Origin: an uncultured Lachnospiraceae bacterium
Lineage (GTDB): Bacteria; Bacillota; Clostridia; Lachnospirales; Lachnospiraceae
Length of the DNA stretch: 64,000 nucleotides
Reading direction: 5' to 3'
Assembly (NCBI GenBank): GCA_946557105.1
Contig: CAMNSZ010000007.1
Span: 1-64,000 of the forward strand
The notes under the pieces are model-generated. The model made no database searches and was not told the origin of the DNA. It saw only the letters and a program-made list of their open reading frames with translations. A program made the position numbers and the translations under genes. Shown here piece after piece: positions 17,230 through 26,406 of this stretch; within the stretch, counting starts at the first letter, position 1; every line of letters starts with the position of its first letter.

Positions 17230-18731
17230 TTCAGTTCTCTTCTCCACTGCCTCCAACCCTCCAAAAACGTCTCCACAGGTTCAAGGCTTATCAGCCCCAC
17301 CTTATAGCCGTATTCCTCCGGGTCCTGCTCATTAGCCAGAAGGATCCTCTCCCTCGAAGCACAATCCCTGATGTCAAAATAAACCTCATATTCCCCTGCA
17401 GTCATCCCTGTTAAAGGAATCTCCTGAAATATGGTGTAAATCATATTTGAATCGTTTCCGCCGGAAAGCTCACGCAAATCACCGTCAGTCTCATAATAAT
17501 GCACGGCGCCGCTTACTTTATCCTTCAGTATAATCCATACTCCGGCTTCGTGATAAACGGGAGCAAACCCCACATTCCGCAAAGCAACCGCTACCGACAG
17601 CCTATCCTTGGCAAACGCATAGTCAAACGACGCATCGTCGATGAACAGCCTGTACCCCAAATGCCTTTCTATATAAGATAAGCCGTCCATACCCTGAAAA
17701 CAGCCCTCCTCAGCCACCGTTACCCCTGCCCATTTATCAAGCACCTTTCTGTCATAATCCTTATTGAGATAGGTGACGTGCATCCGTCTCATATCCTGCA
17801 CTGCGTTTTCAAAATCATTATAAGGATTATCCACGATTACCTCGCCTCCTATAGGCACGCTTTTACAAAGAATCTCCTGAAATTCCAGTTCCTGCTCCCT
17901 GTTCCAATATGTAAAATAACCGTGCTCCTCCTTGGTATGCTCGCCGTAAGTACCGTAATCGCTCCAGCTGCCCAGCATCCCGTCGTTAAACAAGCCCAGC
18001 CGAGAGGCAAGCGAACCGTCTCCTCTCACTACCTCCTCCGCCTCCTTGATCTGCGTTACCATACGCCACTGCATGGGCATGCGCACGGACAAAAAGGTAG
18101 ATTCATCCGTCGCCTCCGCCAGCTCCCTTGCCAAAACCTGCATATCCTGAGGATTGGAATATTTCGTACCGTTCATTTCCCCCCAATTACCTATAAACAA
18201 CCCCTGCATAACAAATATCCTGTCCTTATACTTGCGCAGAGCAGGCCCCACCTGACGGATATGCTCCAAAATCACTTCAACATTTTCCGGCTCATACTTC
18301 TCGTTCTCCCCGTTCCAATCATAGAGAAATCTAACGATTAACTGTTTATCAACCTGCTCCAGCGCCATAAACAACGCCTCCAGATTTTCAAGACCCTGCT
18401 GAGAAATCGGCCTGTCCTTGAAATATTGCAGATTAAACTCTATCATAGTCAGCTTCGTCTCGTCATCCCGGCAGAACCTATCGGCAATATTTTGTCGAAA
18501 ATCTGTTTCGTCGTCATTGATGTGAAAACCATGCATATAATAGAATCCCCTATTGGGATTATACAGCCTGCGCGCGGATTCCGTGAAGGAATAGCTCTCT
18601 GTAATTACGTTTCCGTGCCCCCTCGAAAGAAGGAGCCTGTCTCCCGCCTTAAACAATAATACTGCAAGGACGACTACGACAATCAATACAAATGCGCGTA
18701 TAATGCCTCTTCTCAACCAATGTTCCCTCAT
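17226..18731 (-). CDS. DUF4832/DUF4874 membrane-anchored glycoside-hydrolase-like protein
   Basis: 501 residues. One N-terminal membrane anchor (residues 9-29) places the rest outside the cell. The body matches the DUF4874-DUF4832 pair often seen in exopolysaccharide loci: LYNPNRGFYYMHGF at the start, GLFIGNWGEMNG in the middle, LGLFNDGMLGSWSDYGTYG, and MRRMHVTYLN. These resemble TIM-barrel glycosidase active-site loops, but no activity can be assigned. A C-terminal beta domain follows (about 370-490). It is a paralogue of the gene at 21191-22507 and overlaps the Stealth gene by four bases. Confidence 0.75.
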   Translation of the reverse strand: MREHWLRRGIIRAFVLIVVVVLAVLLFKAGDRLLLSRGHGNVITESYSFTESARRLYNPNRGFYYMHGFHINDDETDFRQNIADRFCRDDETKLTMIEFNLQYFKDRPISQQGLENLEALFMALEQVDKQLIVRFLYDWNGENEKYEPENVEVILEHIRQVGPALRKYKDRIFVMQGLFIGNWGEMNGTKYSNPQDMQVLARELAEATDESTFLSVRMPMQWRMVTQIKEAEEVVRGDGSLASRLGLFNDGMLGSWSDYGTYGEHTKEEHGYFTYWNREQELEFQEILCKSVPIGGEVIVDNPYNDFENAVQDMRRMHVTYLNKDYDRKVLDKWAGVTVAEEGCFQGMDGLSYIERHLGYRLFIDDASFDYAFAKDRLSVAVALRNVGFAPVYHEAGVWIILKDKVSGAVHYYETDGDLRELSGGNDSNMIYTIFQEIPLTGMTAGEYEVYFDIRDCASRERILLANEQDPEEYGYKVGLISLEPVETFLEGWRQWRRELK

Positions 18732-18743
18732 GGGCGCCTCCGT

Positions 18744-21188
18744 CTACTGTATCGCCAGCTGATACAGCCTTAAAACATTTTGTCTGAAATAATAGCATAC
18801 AAAATCATCATCCTCATAATATGTGTGCAACTCTCCCGGATACAGCCGTTCAAATTCCCTGCACCAATTATACAGTCTGGCTTCCAAAGCCGTACGCGTT
18901 TCCAAATTAGAATATATCCGGGAGGAGTTCTGAAATTTCCCCCGATAATTATCCGCCTCGCCTCTTTCTATATCCGAAGCCGTAATATCCGGGCACTGAC
19001 TTACAAAGGAATTGTAATATGCGGGATACTTCTCCCATGCAAGCCATTCGGGACCGCCGAAGAAATGACTCTGCGCATATTCCAGAGGCTTCTTCTCCAC
19101 ATAGATAAACACATATTCCGTGGGAAGCGTATAATCCTTATCCTGACTTTTATTCACGAAATCTATTGCCTCCTCGTGAAATCCATATTGAATCATGTGA
19201 TACAGCTCATCCACCGTTGACACAATGGTATAGTTGTTTTTGGGCAGTTCCTGCGTAATGGCGCTGGTCATCATAACCGCAGCGTTATACCTTGTCAGCT
19301 CATAATACAGATAGCCGTGAAAGCTTCCTGTCATTATGGCCCCCGCATAAATTCCCGCCACACAAAGCGCCGCTGCAGCCTTCATGACTCCCTGATGCAC
19401 CACAAAACTGACGGCGGTAAATAAAAGATCAACCGGCACCACCATCACGGAAACAATCAAAAGCTGAGCCACCGAACAAAGTCTGGAACCGGCGACCAAG
19501 GACGGCAGCCCCAGAGCGCCTGCACAGTACATCGCCATAAAAATCACGGAGGCTAATGTCAGGGAAAAATATCGGTCAAAATAATTTGCGGCTATTTTCT
19601 TTCTTTTGCGCAATATTAGCTTAAGCAGAGTAGCAATCACCCTGTATACCAGCCATAATGCCAGCGCCAGCGCCGTAAATCCCAGTATCACGTCGGCGCT
19701 CGTCCGTCTATATAAAGTGACATATGATTTATCATACAGGATTTTTGCCTTCTGCCGTATTACATGGGTCAGCCTTCCGGCTAAATTCTGCAGCCTCTCC
19801 CCAAAGGAAGGCTCAGGCTGTATAACGCTTTGTTCGGGAAGCTTTTCCTCAAGTGGCAGGCTTACCTCATCGTTTTCTTTATTTTGGGCGCCGCCGAAAA
19901 TATTGCCCGTGATTTCCTCTCCTGTGTTTTCATCCACCACGATATTTCCGCCGCTCTCGCCGTCCGTGCCGTTGATAACATTCACCGCCCAGCCTATGGA
20001 CCCCTGAAAGGGAATACCCGAGGCAAGGGCGCCCGCCATGGGCAGCACTGCAATAAAAAATCCGCAGCATACCCCCGCCGCCAACGGTACAAACCGCTTG
20101 AGACGAAAAACCTTATTTAACTCCATGGGAACAAATGCCGCACAGAGGAAAAACGCCATGATAGTGACGTAAAAATGAATGGCAAGGGAGGCGGCAAGCG
20201 CAAACATAAAGACAAGAAGATTTCCGTCCCAATAAAATCTTGTCAGCTTATCCGTCCTCTTCTTAAAAAACAGCTTTGCCTTGGGTATCCTTCCTGCCTC
20301 CCGAAGATATTTCAAGAAAAACGCCGCGCACAAAAACTGGGTATAAAGTGCAAATTCCTGAGGGATAGTCCATTGCAGGCGGGACATACTGTATATCTCG
20401 TCAATACATACCACTTCAAGCGTAAGAAACAGCGTAAGCGCAAGCATAGGCGCATACCTCCAGCGAAACACCTCCCTTAGCAGGATATATGCCGACAGCA
20501 GAAATACTGCGATATGAATGCCCGCCGCAAAGAGCAGGCAGCTGTAAATCCTGATTCCGAACAGAGTATGGAGCGCGTAAAGAAGACAGTGCATACCCTC
20601 GGGATACACGCCCGCAGAGAAGATTTTTCCTTGGGTAAGCCCATAAATCCACGCATTATGGGGATACATATCACCGAAACCGTAGGAGAAATCCTGAAAG
20701 GCTCCATAGGTAAAATAAATCATACCATACACGACAATAACGGCAAGCAGCCCGTATTCCCATACATGGCCCTTTACCAGACTGCAAAAGCTCTTAAAGC
20801 ATATACGCATTCCCTTTCTTATCAGAATGACGCCGTCTTTTAAGAAGGTCTTAATACCATAGGTTCCGTTTGTCAGATAATGCAGCTTTTTTATTGTCCT
20901 TTTGTCAATCCTTATCCGCCTTGCGATACAGAACAAAAAAATCCCGTAAAATATCGCTCTCACCGTAAAAGGATACAGCAAATGCACCAGTCCCAGAACT
21001 AGTACCGCCGTATTTACAACTATCGGCTGTACCGTAACACAGAAGGCAAAATAAAAGGTCTTGGACCTTCCCTTCAGATAGTTCCGGAAAACTACGCAAG
21101 GCCAGATAAACATAATAAACATATATGCAAAAAATACTTTTCCGTATTCCAGCGCCCAATATAATGTAGTCAAAAATCCATCTCCCAA
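18744..21188 (-). CDS. Large polytopic membrane protein of the polysaccharide operon
   Basis: 814 residues with about a dozen predicted membrane segments, concentrated at residues 15-300 and 520-640. A long hydrophilic insert (about 400-480), with acidic and Asn-rich stretches, separates the two halves. A soluble C-terminal part follows (LYHMIQYGFHEEAIDFVNKSQ ... LYPGELHTYYEDDDFVCYYF). The topology resembles GT-C glycosyltransferases or Wzy-like polymerases, but I see no decisive motif. It sits 3 bases from the DUF4832 paralogue upstream and 13 bases from the one downstream, suggesting the three products work together in polymerising, modifying or exporting the glycan. Confidence 0.6.
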   Translation of the reverse strand: MGDGFLTTLYWALEYGKVFFAYMFIMFIWPCVVFRNYLKGRSKTFYFAFCVTVQPIVVNTAVLVLGLVHLLYPFTVRAIFYGIFLFCIARRIRIDKRTIKKLHYLTNGTYGIKTFLKDGVILIRKGMRICFKSFCSLVKGHVWEYGLLAVIVVYGMIYFTYGAFQDFSYGFGDMYPHNAWIYGLTQGKIFSAGVYPEGMHCLLYALHTLFGIRIYSCLLFAAGIHIAVFLLSAYILLREVFRWRYAPMLALTLFLTLEVVCIDEIYSMSRLQWTIPQEFALYTQFLCAAFFLKYLREAGRIPKAKLFFKKRTDKLTRFYWDGNLLVFMFALAASLAIHFYVTIMAFFLCAAFVPMELNKVFRLKRFVPLAAGVCCGFFIAVLPMAGALASGIPFQGSIGWAVNVINGTDGESGGNIVVDENTGEEITGNIFGGAQNKENDEVSLPLEEKLPEQSVIQPEPSFGERLQNLAGRLTHVIRQKAKILYDKSYVTLYRRTSADVILGFTALALALWLVYRVIATLLKLILRKRKKIAANYFDRYFSLTLASVIFMAMYCAGALGLPSLVAGSRLCSVAQLLIVSVMVVPVDLLFTAVSFVVHQGVMKAAAALCVAGIYAGAIMTGSFHGYLYYELTRYNAAVMMTSAITQELPKNNYTIVSTVDELYHMIQYGFHEEAIDFVNKSQDKDYTLPTEYVFIYVEKKPLEYAQSHFFGGPEWLAWEKYPAYYNSFVSQCPDITASDIERGEADNYRGKFQNSSRIYSNLETRTALEARLYNWCREFERLYPGELHTYYEDDDFVCYYFRQNVLRLYQLAIQ

Positions 21189-21190
21189 CG

Positions 21191-22507
21191 TTATCCTTGT
21201 CTCTTAAGGCAGCCTAAAGCAATCCTGCCCGCCCTGCCGGAGCTGTTTGCAAAATACAGGGGTCTTTCGTCACGCTTAAGCCTTGCTCTCAGAAACAGCA
21301 TGCCTTCGTCGGCTTCTATCGTACACACCGCCTGCCCCGCGCTCCCTCCCGCAAGCTTCCGCATGTCAAAGTCAATCCGCTTACTTTTCTCGTTTCCCTC
21401 CCCGTCCTTCCATTCCAGACACAGCTCCGCCTCCTGATATAGGCTGGCAAAGCCTAAATTTTTTATTTCAATCCCCAACCGGCACATAGTCTCGGGGCAC
21501 TGGTCCTTTACAGGCAGTATGGCAACGCTTTTAACCCAGAAACGATAGCCCAGATGCGCGCCGATATATTCGTACAGCTTCCTTCCCGCCCACACCCCCT
21601 TGCCTTCATAGACGGTTTTTTTCCAGCTGTCCAAAAGCTTGGCGTCATATTTACTGTTCAGATAAGTAATATGCATACTTCTTAAGTCCTTCAGCAGCTG
21701 CTCCTGACTCATCCCCTCCGAATATCCCTCTCCGTAGACCGCCTCGCCTCCGTTGGGAACATTCTTACATAATATGTCCTCAAACGCAAGCTCTTCCTCC
21801 CTGCTCCATGCGCTATGTTCACCCACGGTATCCCTCGTCTGAGTTCCGAAGGTTCCCAGATTGCTGGGCGAACCGAACATTCCGTCGTCGAACAGTCCCA
21901 TGTCCGGCAAATCTCCGGGTTCGTTCAGCATTCTCCAATAAACAGGACGTCTGACTGCCAAAAATGTTCCCTCTCCGATATTCTCTCGCAAAACGGCCGC
22001 CATCTGTTTCAGATACCCACAAGACACAAAACGCGAAGTGTGCATTTCTCCCCAGTTTCCGATAAGCAGCCCCTGATAAATAAAGACAGCGCCACTAACC
22101 TCCTTAAGGATTTCCCCCACCTGCGTTATGTGCCTCACTATTTGAGAAAATAGAGAGGGCTCCTTCTCCATCGCCCTGCCCTCGTGGTCATAGGTCACAC
22201 GCAGTATAATATCCTTTTTATTACGGATAAAAAATGCCAGAATTGCTTTGATTCGCTCGACAGACGGCAAATCCAAATCCCTGCTTTGAAAACTGCCAAT
22301 GTCAATCAAAATCAACGCTAATGTCTCGCTTTCGTCAAGACAATACTCAAGCTGCTTAAAGTCAGGATCTTTTTCCGCCTCAAAGGTAAAGATACTGTAC
22401 CAGCCCCTCAGAGGATTATAAAGCAACTCCGTCGACTCTGTAAAATCCGCTTTCTGGAGCCCCCATTTCTCTTTTCCGCAAAACAGCCTACGAAGCGTTT
22501 CCTTCAT
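21191..22507 (-). CDS. DUF4832-like protein without membrane anchor
   Basis: 438 residues, paralogous to the product of 17226-18731. It shares LLYNPLRGWYSIF, QGLLIGNWGEMHT, MGLFDDGMFGSPSNLGTFG, NVPNGGEAV and LRSMHITYLNSKYD in the same order. In contrast to its relative it has no clear signal peptide or anchor: the N-terminus MKETLRRLFCGKEKWGLQ is basic and polar, so it may stay in the cytosol or bind the membrane through a partner. It overlaps the upstream GT2 gene by 20 bases. Function is unknown; a glycosidase-like fold is inferred from the family. Confidence 0.7.
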   Translation of the reverse strand: MKETLRRLFCGKEKWGLQKADFTESTELLYNPLRGWYSIFTFEAEKDPDFKQLEYCLDESETLALILIDIGSFQSRDLDLPSVERIKAILAFFIRNKKDIILRVTYDHEGRAMEKEPSLFSQIVRHITQVGEILKEVSGAVFIYQGLLIGNWGEMHTSRFVSCGYLKQMAAVLRENIGEGTFLAVRRPVYWRMLNEPGDLPDMGLFDDGMFGSPSNLGTFGTQTRDTVGEHSAWSREEELAFEDILCKNVPNGGEAVYGEGYSEGMSQEQLLKDLRSMHITYLNSKYDAKLLDSWKKTVYEGKGVWAGRKLYEYIGAHLGYRFWVKSVAILPVKDQCPETMCRLGIEIKNLGFASLYQEAELCLEWKDGEGNEKSKRIDFDMRKLAGGSAGQAVCTIEADEGMLFLRARLKRDERPLYFANSSGRAGRIALGCLKRQG

Positions 22508-23270
22508 TCCTTACCTCCGTATCCACATGAAATAATCTTATCCGCAGCCAGACGGCTATAATGGAAAACATCATGCGGAACATATATATCACCGGCTTAA
22601 GACCCGAGTGCATGCTGATACCTTCGGTTCTCACATGCATCAGCGCCGGAATCTCCTCCACCTTAAAGCCCAATAGCAGCATCTGTGTAATCATATTGGC
22701 GTCAGGATATTTATCGTCGAAATGATTATAGCGGGCATAATAGGTAAACGCTCTTCTGCTCAAGCCCTGAAGCCCTGTTGTGGGATCCATGATTTTCTTT
22801 CCCGTTCCTATCTTAATCAGAGCCCTAAATAGCTTATAGGCAATTTTCTTTACCAAGGAGACCGGATAACCTACGCTCCCCTCCACAAACCTTGAGCCTA
22901 GAACAATATCGGGATATTTCCCGTTTTCGTCCGCCGTTTTCAGACAGCGCAGAATCGTTTCCACGTTACAGGCGTCATGCTGCCCGTCCGCGTCCATCTG
23001 AATCACATAGCGGTATTTTCTCTCCGCGGCATATTTATACCCTACCTGAAGCCCGCTTCCATATCCCAGATTATACACGTGGTTCACCACGGCATGGCCT
23101 CTTTCCAAAACTATTTTCCCAGTATTGTCCTTAGAAGCATCATTCATAACCAAAATATCTGCCTTCTCCGAAATCTCCGGCTGCTCAAGCCGGTCCAGAA
23201 GGGCCCCAATGGTCTTTTCTTCATTATACGCCGGTATAATAACAAGCAGCTCCTTATTTTGGCCACCCAT
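22488..23270 (-). CDS. GT2 glycosyltransferase (polyprenyl-phosphate sugar synthase type)
   Basis: 260-residue GT-A fold glycosyltransferase of the DPM1-like branch. Motifs: LLVIIPAYNEEKTIG at the N-terminus, DILVMNDASKDNTG, YVIQMDADGQHD (DxD metal site) and IVLGSRFVEGSVGYPVS, followed by MDPTTGLQGLSRRAF. No membrane segments like those of larger family members are present, apart from a moderately hydrophobic C-terminus. It likely charges a polyprenyl phosphate with a sugar for membrane-side transfer. DUF2304 proteins, like that at 24545-24940, commonly pair with this enzyme type. Confidence 0.85.
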   Translation of the reverse strand: MGGQNKELLVIIPAYNEEKTIGALLDRLEQPEISEKADILVMNDASKDNTGKIVLERGHAVVNHVYNLGYGSGLQVGYKYAAERKYRYVIQMDADGQHDACNVETILRCLKTADENGKYPDIVLGSRFVEGSVGYPVSLVKKIAYKLFRALIKIGTGKKIMDPTTGLQGLSRRAFTYYARYNHFDDKYPDANMITQMLLLGFKVEEIPALMHVRTEGISMHSGLKPVIYMFRMMFSIIAVWLRIRLFHVDTEVRNEGNAS

Positions 23271-23284
23271 TTAACCTCCTCCTC

Positions 23285-24484
23285 TCAAATCATAGAAAGC
23301 AGCTTTTCTATCTGCATTTCATCCTCTGCATTTCTTTTTTGTGCCTCCGTTCCCAGACGGATTCTCATTTCTTCATCATGTATAAGCTTCATAATTCCAC
23401 AATATATTCCCTCCGGCGTCAGTCGGCACATCAGCCCGTCGACCTCTGGAACTACCTGTTCCCTGTTGCCGCTGCAATCAGATACCAGAATGGGCTTGCC
23501 CAAAATCTGCGCCTCCTGTATTGCAATGCTTTTCCCCTCAAAGCGACTGGCATGTACATAAATATCCGCCTGCGCCATATAAGGATAGGGATTATCCACC
23601 GCTCCGGGCATCAGAAAATCCTCCTCCAGACCCAGCTGCTTTATCTTTTCCTCCAGACTCTTTCTCTGGTCGCCGTCGCCCAGAACATACCAACGTACCC
23701 TCTCCCCCTTATCCTTTAAAAGCTTCATTGCATCGATGGATACTTCAAATGCCTTTTGGACTGTAAGTCTTCCCACGGACAAAATGCGCACTCCGGCATA
23801 GCCGTCTCTAAATCCCCCCGGCAGCTGCGCTTTACTGCGAATTCTCTCACGATTTACTATGTTATGAAACACCTCTGTCCTGTCCTCACATTCGGGATAT
23901 ACATTTACAAAAGCGCTTCTCACCTCATCGGAAACCGTAAACACCTTGTCAAAGCCTAAGTAACAGACTCTATCCAGCTCTCTGGTGTAGCCTGCTTTTT
24001 CATAATCCACATGGATAAACGCCGCCTTCCTGTCCGCTTTCACATGGTCTGCAACGTAATATGCGGAACCTCCCTCCAGATATGCCACCGCAAGGTCGAA
24101 ACGGGCGTCAAAACGTTCTCCTCCGTCCGACAACGCCCTCCAGAGGAGTTTATCAAGAAGCACCTGCTTCTTCTTAAGCATGGCAAAAAAGTTTTTGATA
24201 ATATAAGGAAACAGCCGTATCACCGTTCCCCGGGAAAACAGCGCGCGCAGAACATTTTTCCTAAGACCGCCCTTTCCCTCACTGCTCAACACGGATACCG
24301 GGTCAAAGCGCTTGTTTAAAAGCTTAACGTTCTGCGGAAGCTCATGTACCATTTCTCCCTGCCCCATCAACACATATAGGGAAATCTCGTATTCCATAGG
24401 CTCCATGCAGCGAAGCAGCTCCAACAGAGCCGTCTCGGCGCCGGCATGCCCCAGCGTATTTATAACAAACAAAATCTTTTTCAT
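23285..24484 (-). CDS. GT4 glycosyltransferase
   Basis: 399-residue GT-B fold glycosyltransferase. The N-terminal half begins KKILFVINTLGHAGAETALLELL. The C-terminal nucleotide-sugar half has ILSVGRLTVQKAFEVSIDAM, WYVLGDGDQRKSLE and the GT4 loop ASRFEGKSIAIQEAQILGKPIL with the two conserved Glu. I start at 24484, with GAGG seven bases upstream; an ATG six bases earlier is possible. The donor and acceptor cannot be told. It is a member of the long polysaccharide operon. Confidence 0.85.
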   Translation of the reverse strand: MKKILFVINTLGHAGAETALLELLRCMEPMEYEISLYVLMGQGEMVHELPQNVKLLNKRFDPVSVLSSEGKGGLRKNVLRALFSRGTVIRLFPYIIKNFFAMLKKKQVLLDKLLWRALSDGGERFDARFDLAVAYLEGGSAYYVADHVKADRKAAFIHVDYEKAGYTRELDRVCYLGFDKVFTVSDEVRSAFVNVYPECEDRTEVFHNIVNRERIRSKAQLPGGFRDGYAGVRILSVGRLTVQKAFEVSIDAMKLLKDKGERVRWYVLGDGDQRKSLEEKIKQLGLEEDFLMPGAVDNPYPYMAQADIYVHASRFEGKSIAIQEAQILGKPILVSDCSGNREQVVPEVDGLMCRLTPEGIYCGIMKLIHDEEMRIRLGTEAQKRNAEDEMQIEKLLSMI

Positions 24485-24544
24485 TTCCATACCTCATATC
24501 GCTCCGCCGGACTATTGTGCATCCAAAGTCTCTTTTTACAGGCT

Positions 24545-24940
24545 TTAGTTGATATTGTCCAGCCTTTCGACAATTTCCTCAAGCTTCTTTTTCAGCTCGT
24601 CCTTCTCATGGTTTAACAACGACACCTGCATGGAAAGCTCCATGTTCTTTCTCATCAACTCTGACACCTTACTGCTCATAAAATATGCTCCATATATAAT
24701 GCAGAAGCCGATAAGCAAAAGAAGCAGCATACCCATAGCGCTTATGTACCTGTTCCACTCCGCAGGCCGCAGCAAAATACCCGCCAGAATAATAATGATG
24801 GCTATCATTCCCCATGTCAGACAAAAGGACTCTGTCATTTTTCTTTTAGCCAGAGACGATACCACTGCTATCAGAAGATAAAGGCCCACTACAATCATTA
24901 TAATCTGCAAAATTGATCCCGGTTCCATAAATCCTACCAT
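24545..24940 (-). CDS. DUF2304 membrane protein
   Basis: 131 residues with three hydrophobic segments (about 9-30, 42-60, 68-90) and a C-terminal coiled coil (SKVSELMRKNMELSMQVSLLNHEK is its start). This is the architecture of DUF2304 proteins, which accompany polyprenyl-phosphate glycosyltransferases and may anchor or regulate them. The start overlaps the pelG stop (ATGGTAG). An internal ATG at 24928 is an alternative. Confidence 0.7.
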   Translation of the reverse strand: MVGFMEPGSILQIIMIVVGLYLLIAVVSSLAKRKMTESFCLTWGMIAIIIILAGILLRPAEWNRYISAMGMLLLLLIGFCIIYGAYFMSSKVSELMRKNMELSMQVSLLNHEKDELKKKLEEIVERLDNIN

Positions 24941-26400
24941 CCTTCCTCTCTTGTAATCTTAAACTTTTTCTCATATACCTTATCAGGGGGGCGTTTTCCA
25001 TTCCCCCTTTTCATAATACTACCGTTACAGAAAACATGCGTATCCAAATTTTTCTCCATTACCCTTAACCTGAAATATGCCATGCACCAGCCTACAAGAG
25101 AACCCATGACCAATCCGATGCCATACCATATGGAAGGCAGCTTTGTGGCAAAAATACTTCCCAACAGAGTAACCGACGTAAAGCTTAGCGCCGTAATAAG
25201 CGCCCCGTTTAAGTCGTTAAAATAGTATAGGAAAATAATAGCCGCATACATAATAAACAGAATAAAGTAGCCCGCCGCCAGACAGGGATATATCTGCATT
25301 ACCAGACCTCCGAAGCCCAGCTTTGGAAGAAACATGATGCAGATAAAAAACACCACTACGGATACAATAAACTGAACCCTCACAAGATTCATCAGCTCCT
25401 CTGCAAGCTGCTCAAACATGCGCTTCTTACTGTTTTTAATATCTATCCCCCTGCCGCCGATAACCGCTTCGGAGTACTTCTTATATCTCTCATGGAAATG
25501 CATTTCCACTCTTGATATAAATATAACGCTGGAAGAAATATTTGTCAGCATGGCAAGGCAGGTCGCCATATCATATGTCTCTGCACATACAAAGCTTTTC
25601 GCCACCTCCATGCGCATATCGGTCGTCCAGAAAACAAAATTGTGGATATAAAGACCCAGCATATATAGAAAATTTGTGGCTACGAGCTGCCAGTTATATT
25701 TAAAATATTGCAGCACCTCCCTATATTTCCCACTATTTTCCCTAAAATAGCTTCTGATTAGCGCAAGCTCCAGACTTGCTATCAAGATAAATCCTCCTGT
25801 CAGCGCTATCATCATCCCAAAGGTAACCTCCACCCGAAACAGCTTCACCAGTATCAGCGAAAGAAAAAGAGCCGCCGCCATGCCTATAAGAAAGAAAAAG
25901 GAAATTTTTTTATAATCCTTACAGATGGAAAGATAAAGCATGGAGTAAAAAACCAATACAAGCGCCATATACCCGCAATATCCTACAAACACATAGGGAA
26001 CGGAAACCTTTCCCACAATATGCTCCCTTATACAAAAAGGAATTCCCAAAAGAGAGCTTAAAACAACATTCATGAGCATTCCCAAGTAATAACAAGGTAA
26101 AATATCCCCGTAGCTCTCTCTGTAAATTACATCCGATAAATATCTGGAGAGTACTGCGTTAAAGGGAGACGCCGTCAAAAGTGCAAAGACAAAAATATAA
26201 AGCACTGTACTGGAATATAACGCCCTGTCCGCATACCCCAGCTTGGAAAAACCCAGCAGCTGCTGCATAATGATAACGGCAAAAATAACCAGAAACATTG
26301 GCGCTACAGTAATGACGGTGCTGTAGCCCAGACCCGCTATACTTGTAACAATCGTATGTTTACTGTAAATTTTGTTCAGCCTGACGCCTATTCCTGCCAT
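24934..26400 (-). CDS. pelG: PelG-like polysaccharide transporter
   Basis: 488-residue integral membrane protein with about 12 segments, of the PelG branch of the MOP flippase superfamily. In Pel systems PelG is the inner-membrane component that, with PelD, PelE and PelF, forms the synthase/transport complex. The N-terminus MAGIGVRLNKIYSKHTIVTSIAGLG and the FNAVLSRYLSDVIY segment fit PelG. Assignment is strengthened by the adjacent pelF, only 6 bases upstream. The last 40 residues are a basic cytosolic tail. Confidence 0.85.
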   Translation of the reverse strand: MAGIGVRLNKIYSKHTIVTSIAGLGYSTVITVAPMFLVIFAVIIMQQLLGFSKLGYADRALYSSTVLYIFVFALLTASPFNAVLSRYLSDVIYRESYGDILPCYYLGMLMNVVLSSLLGIPFCIREHIVGKVSVPYVFVGYCGYMALVLVFYSMLYLSICKDYKKISFFFLIGMAAALFLSLILVKLFRVEVTFGMMIALTGGFILIASLELALIRSYFRENSGKYREVLQYFKYNWQLVATNFLYMLGLYIHNFVFWTTDMRMEVAKSFVCAETYDMATCLAMLTNISSSVIFISRVEMHFHERYKKYSEAVIGGRGIDIKNSKKRMFEQLAEELMNLVRVQFIVSVVVFFICIMFLPKLGFGGLVMQIYPCLAAGYFILFIMYAAIIFLYYFNDLNGALITALSFTSVTLLGSIFATKLPSIWYGIGLVMGSLVGWCMAYFRLRVMEKNLDTHVFCNGSIMKRGNGKRPPDKVYEKKFKITREEGW

Positions 26401-26406
26401 TGTCCG

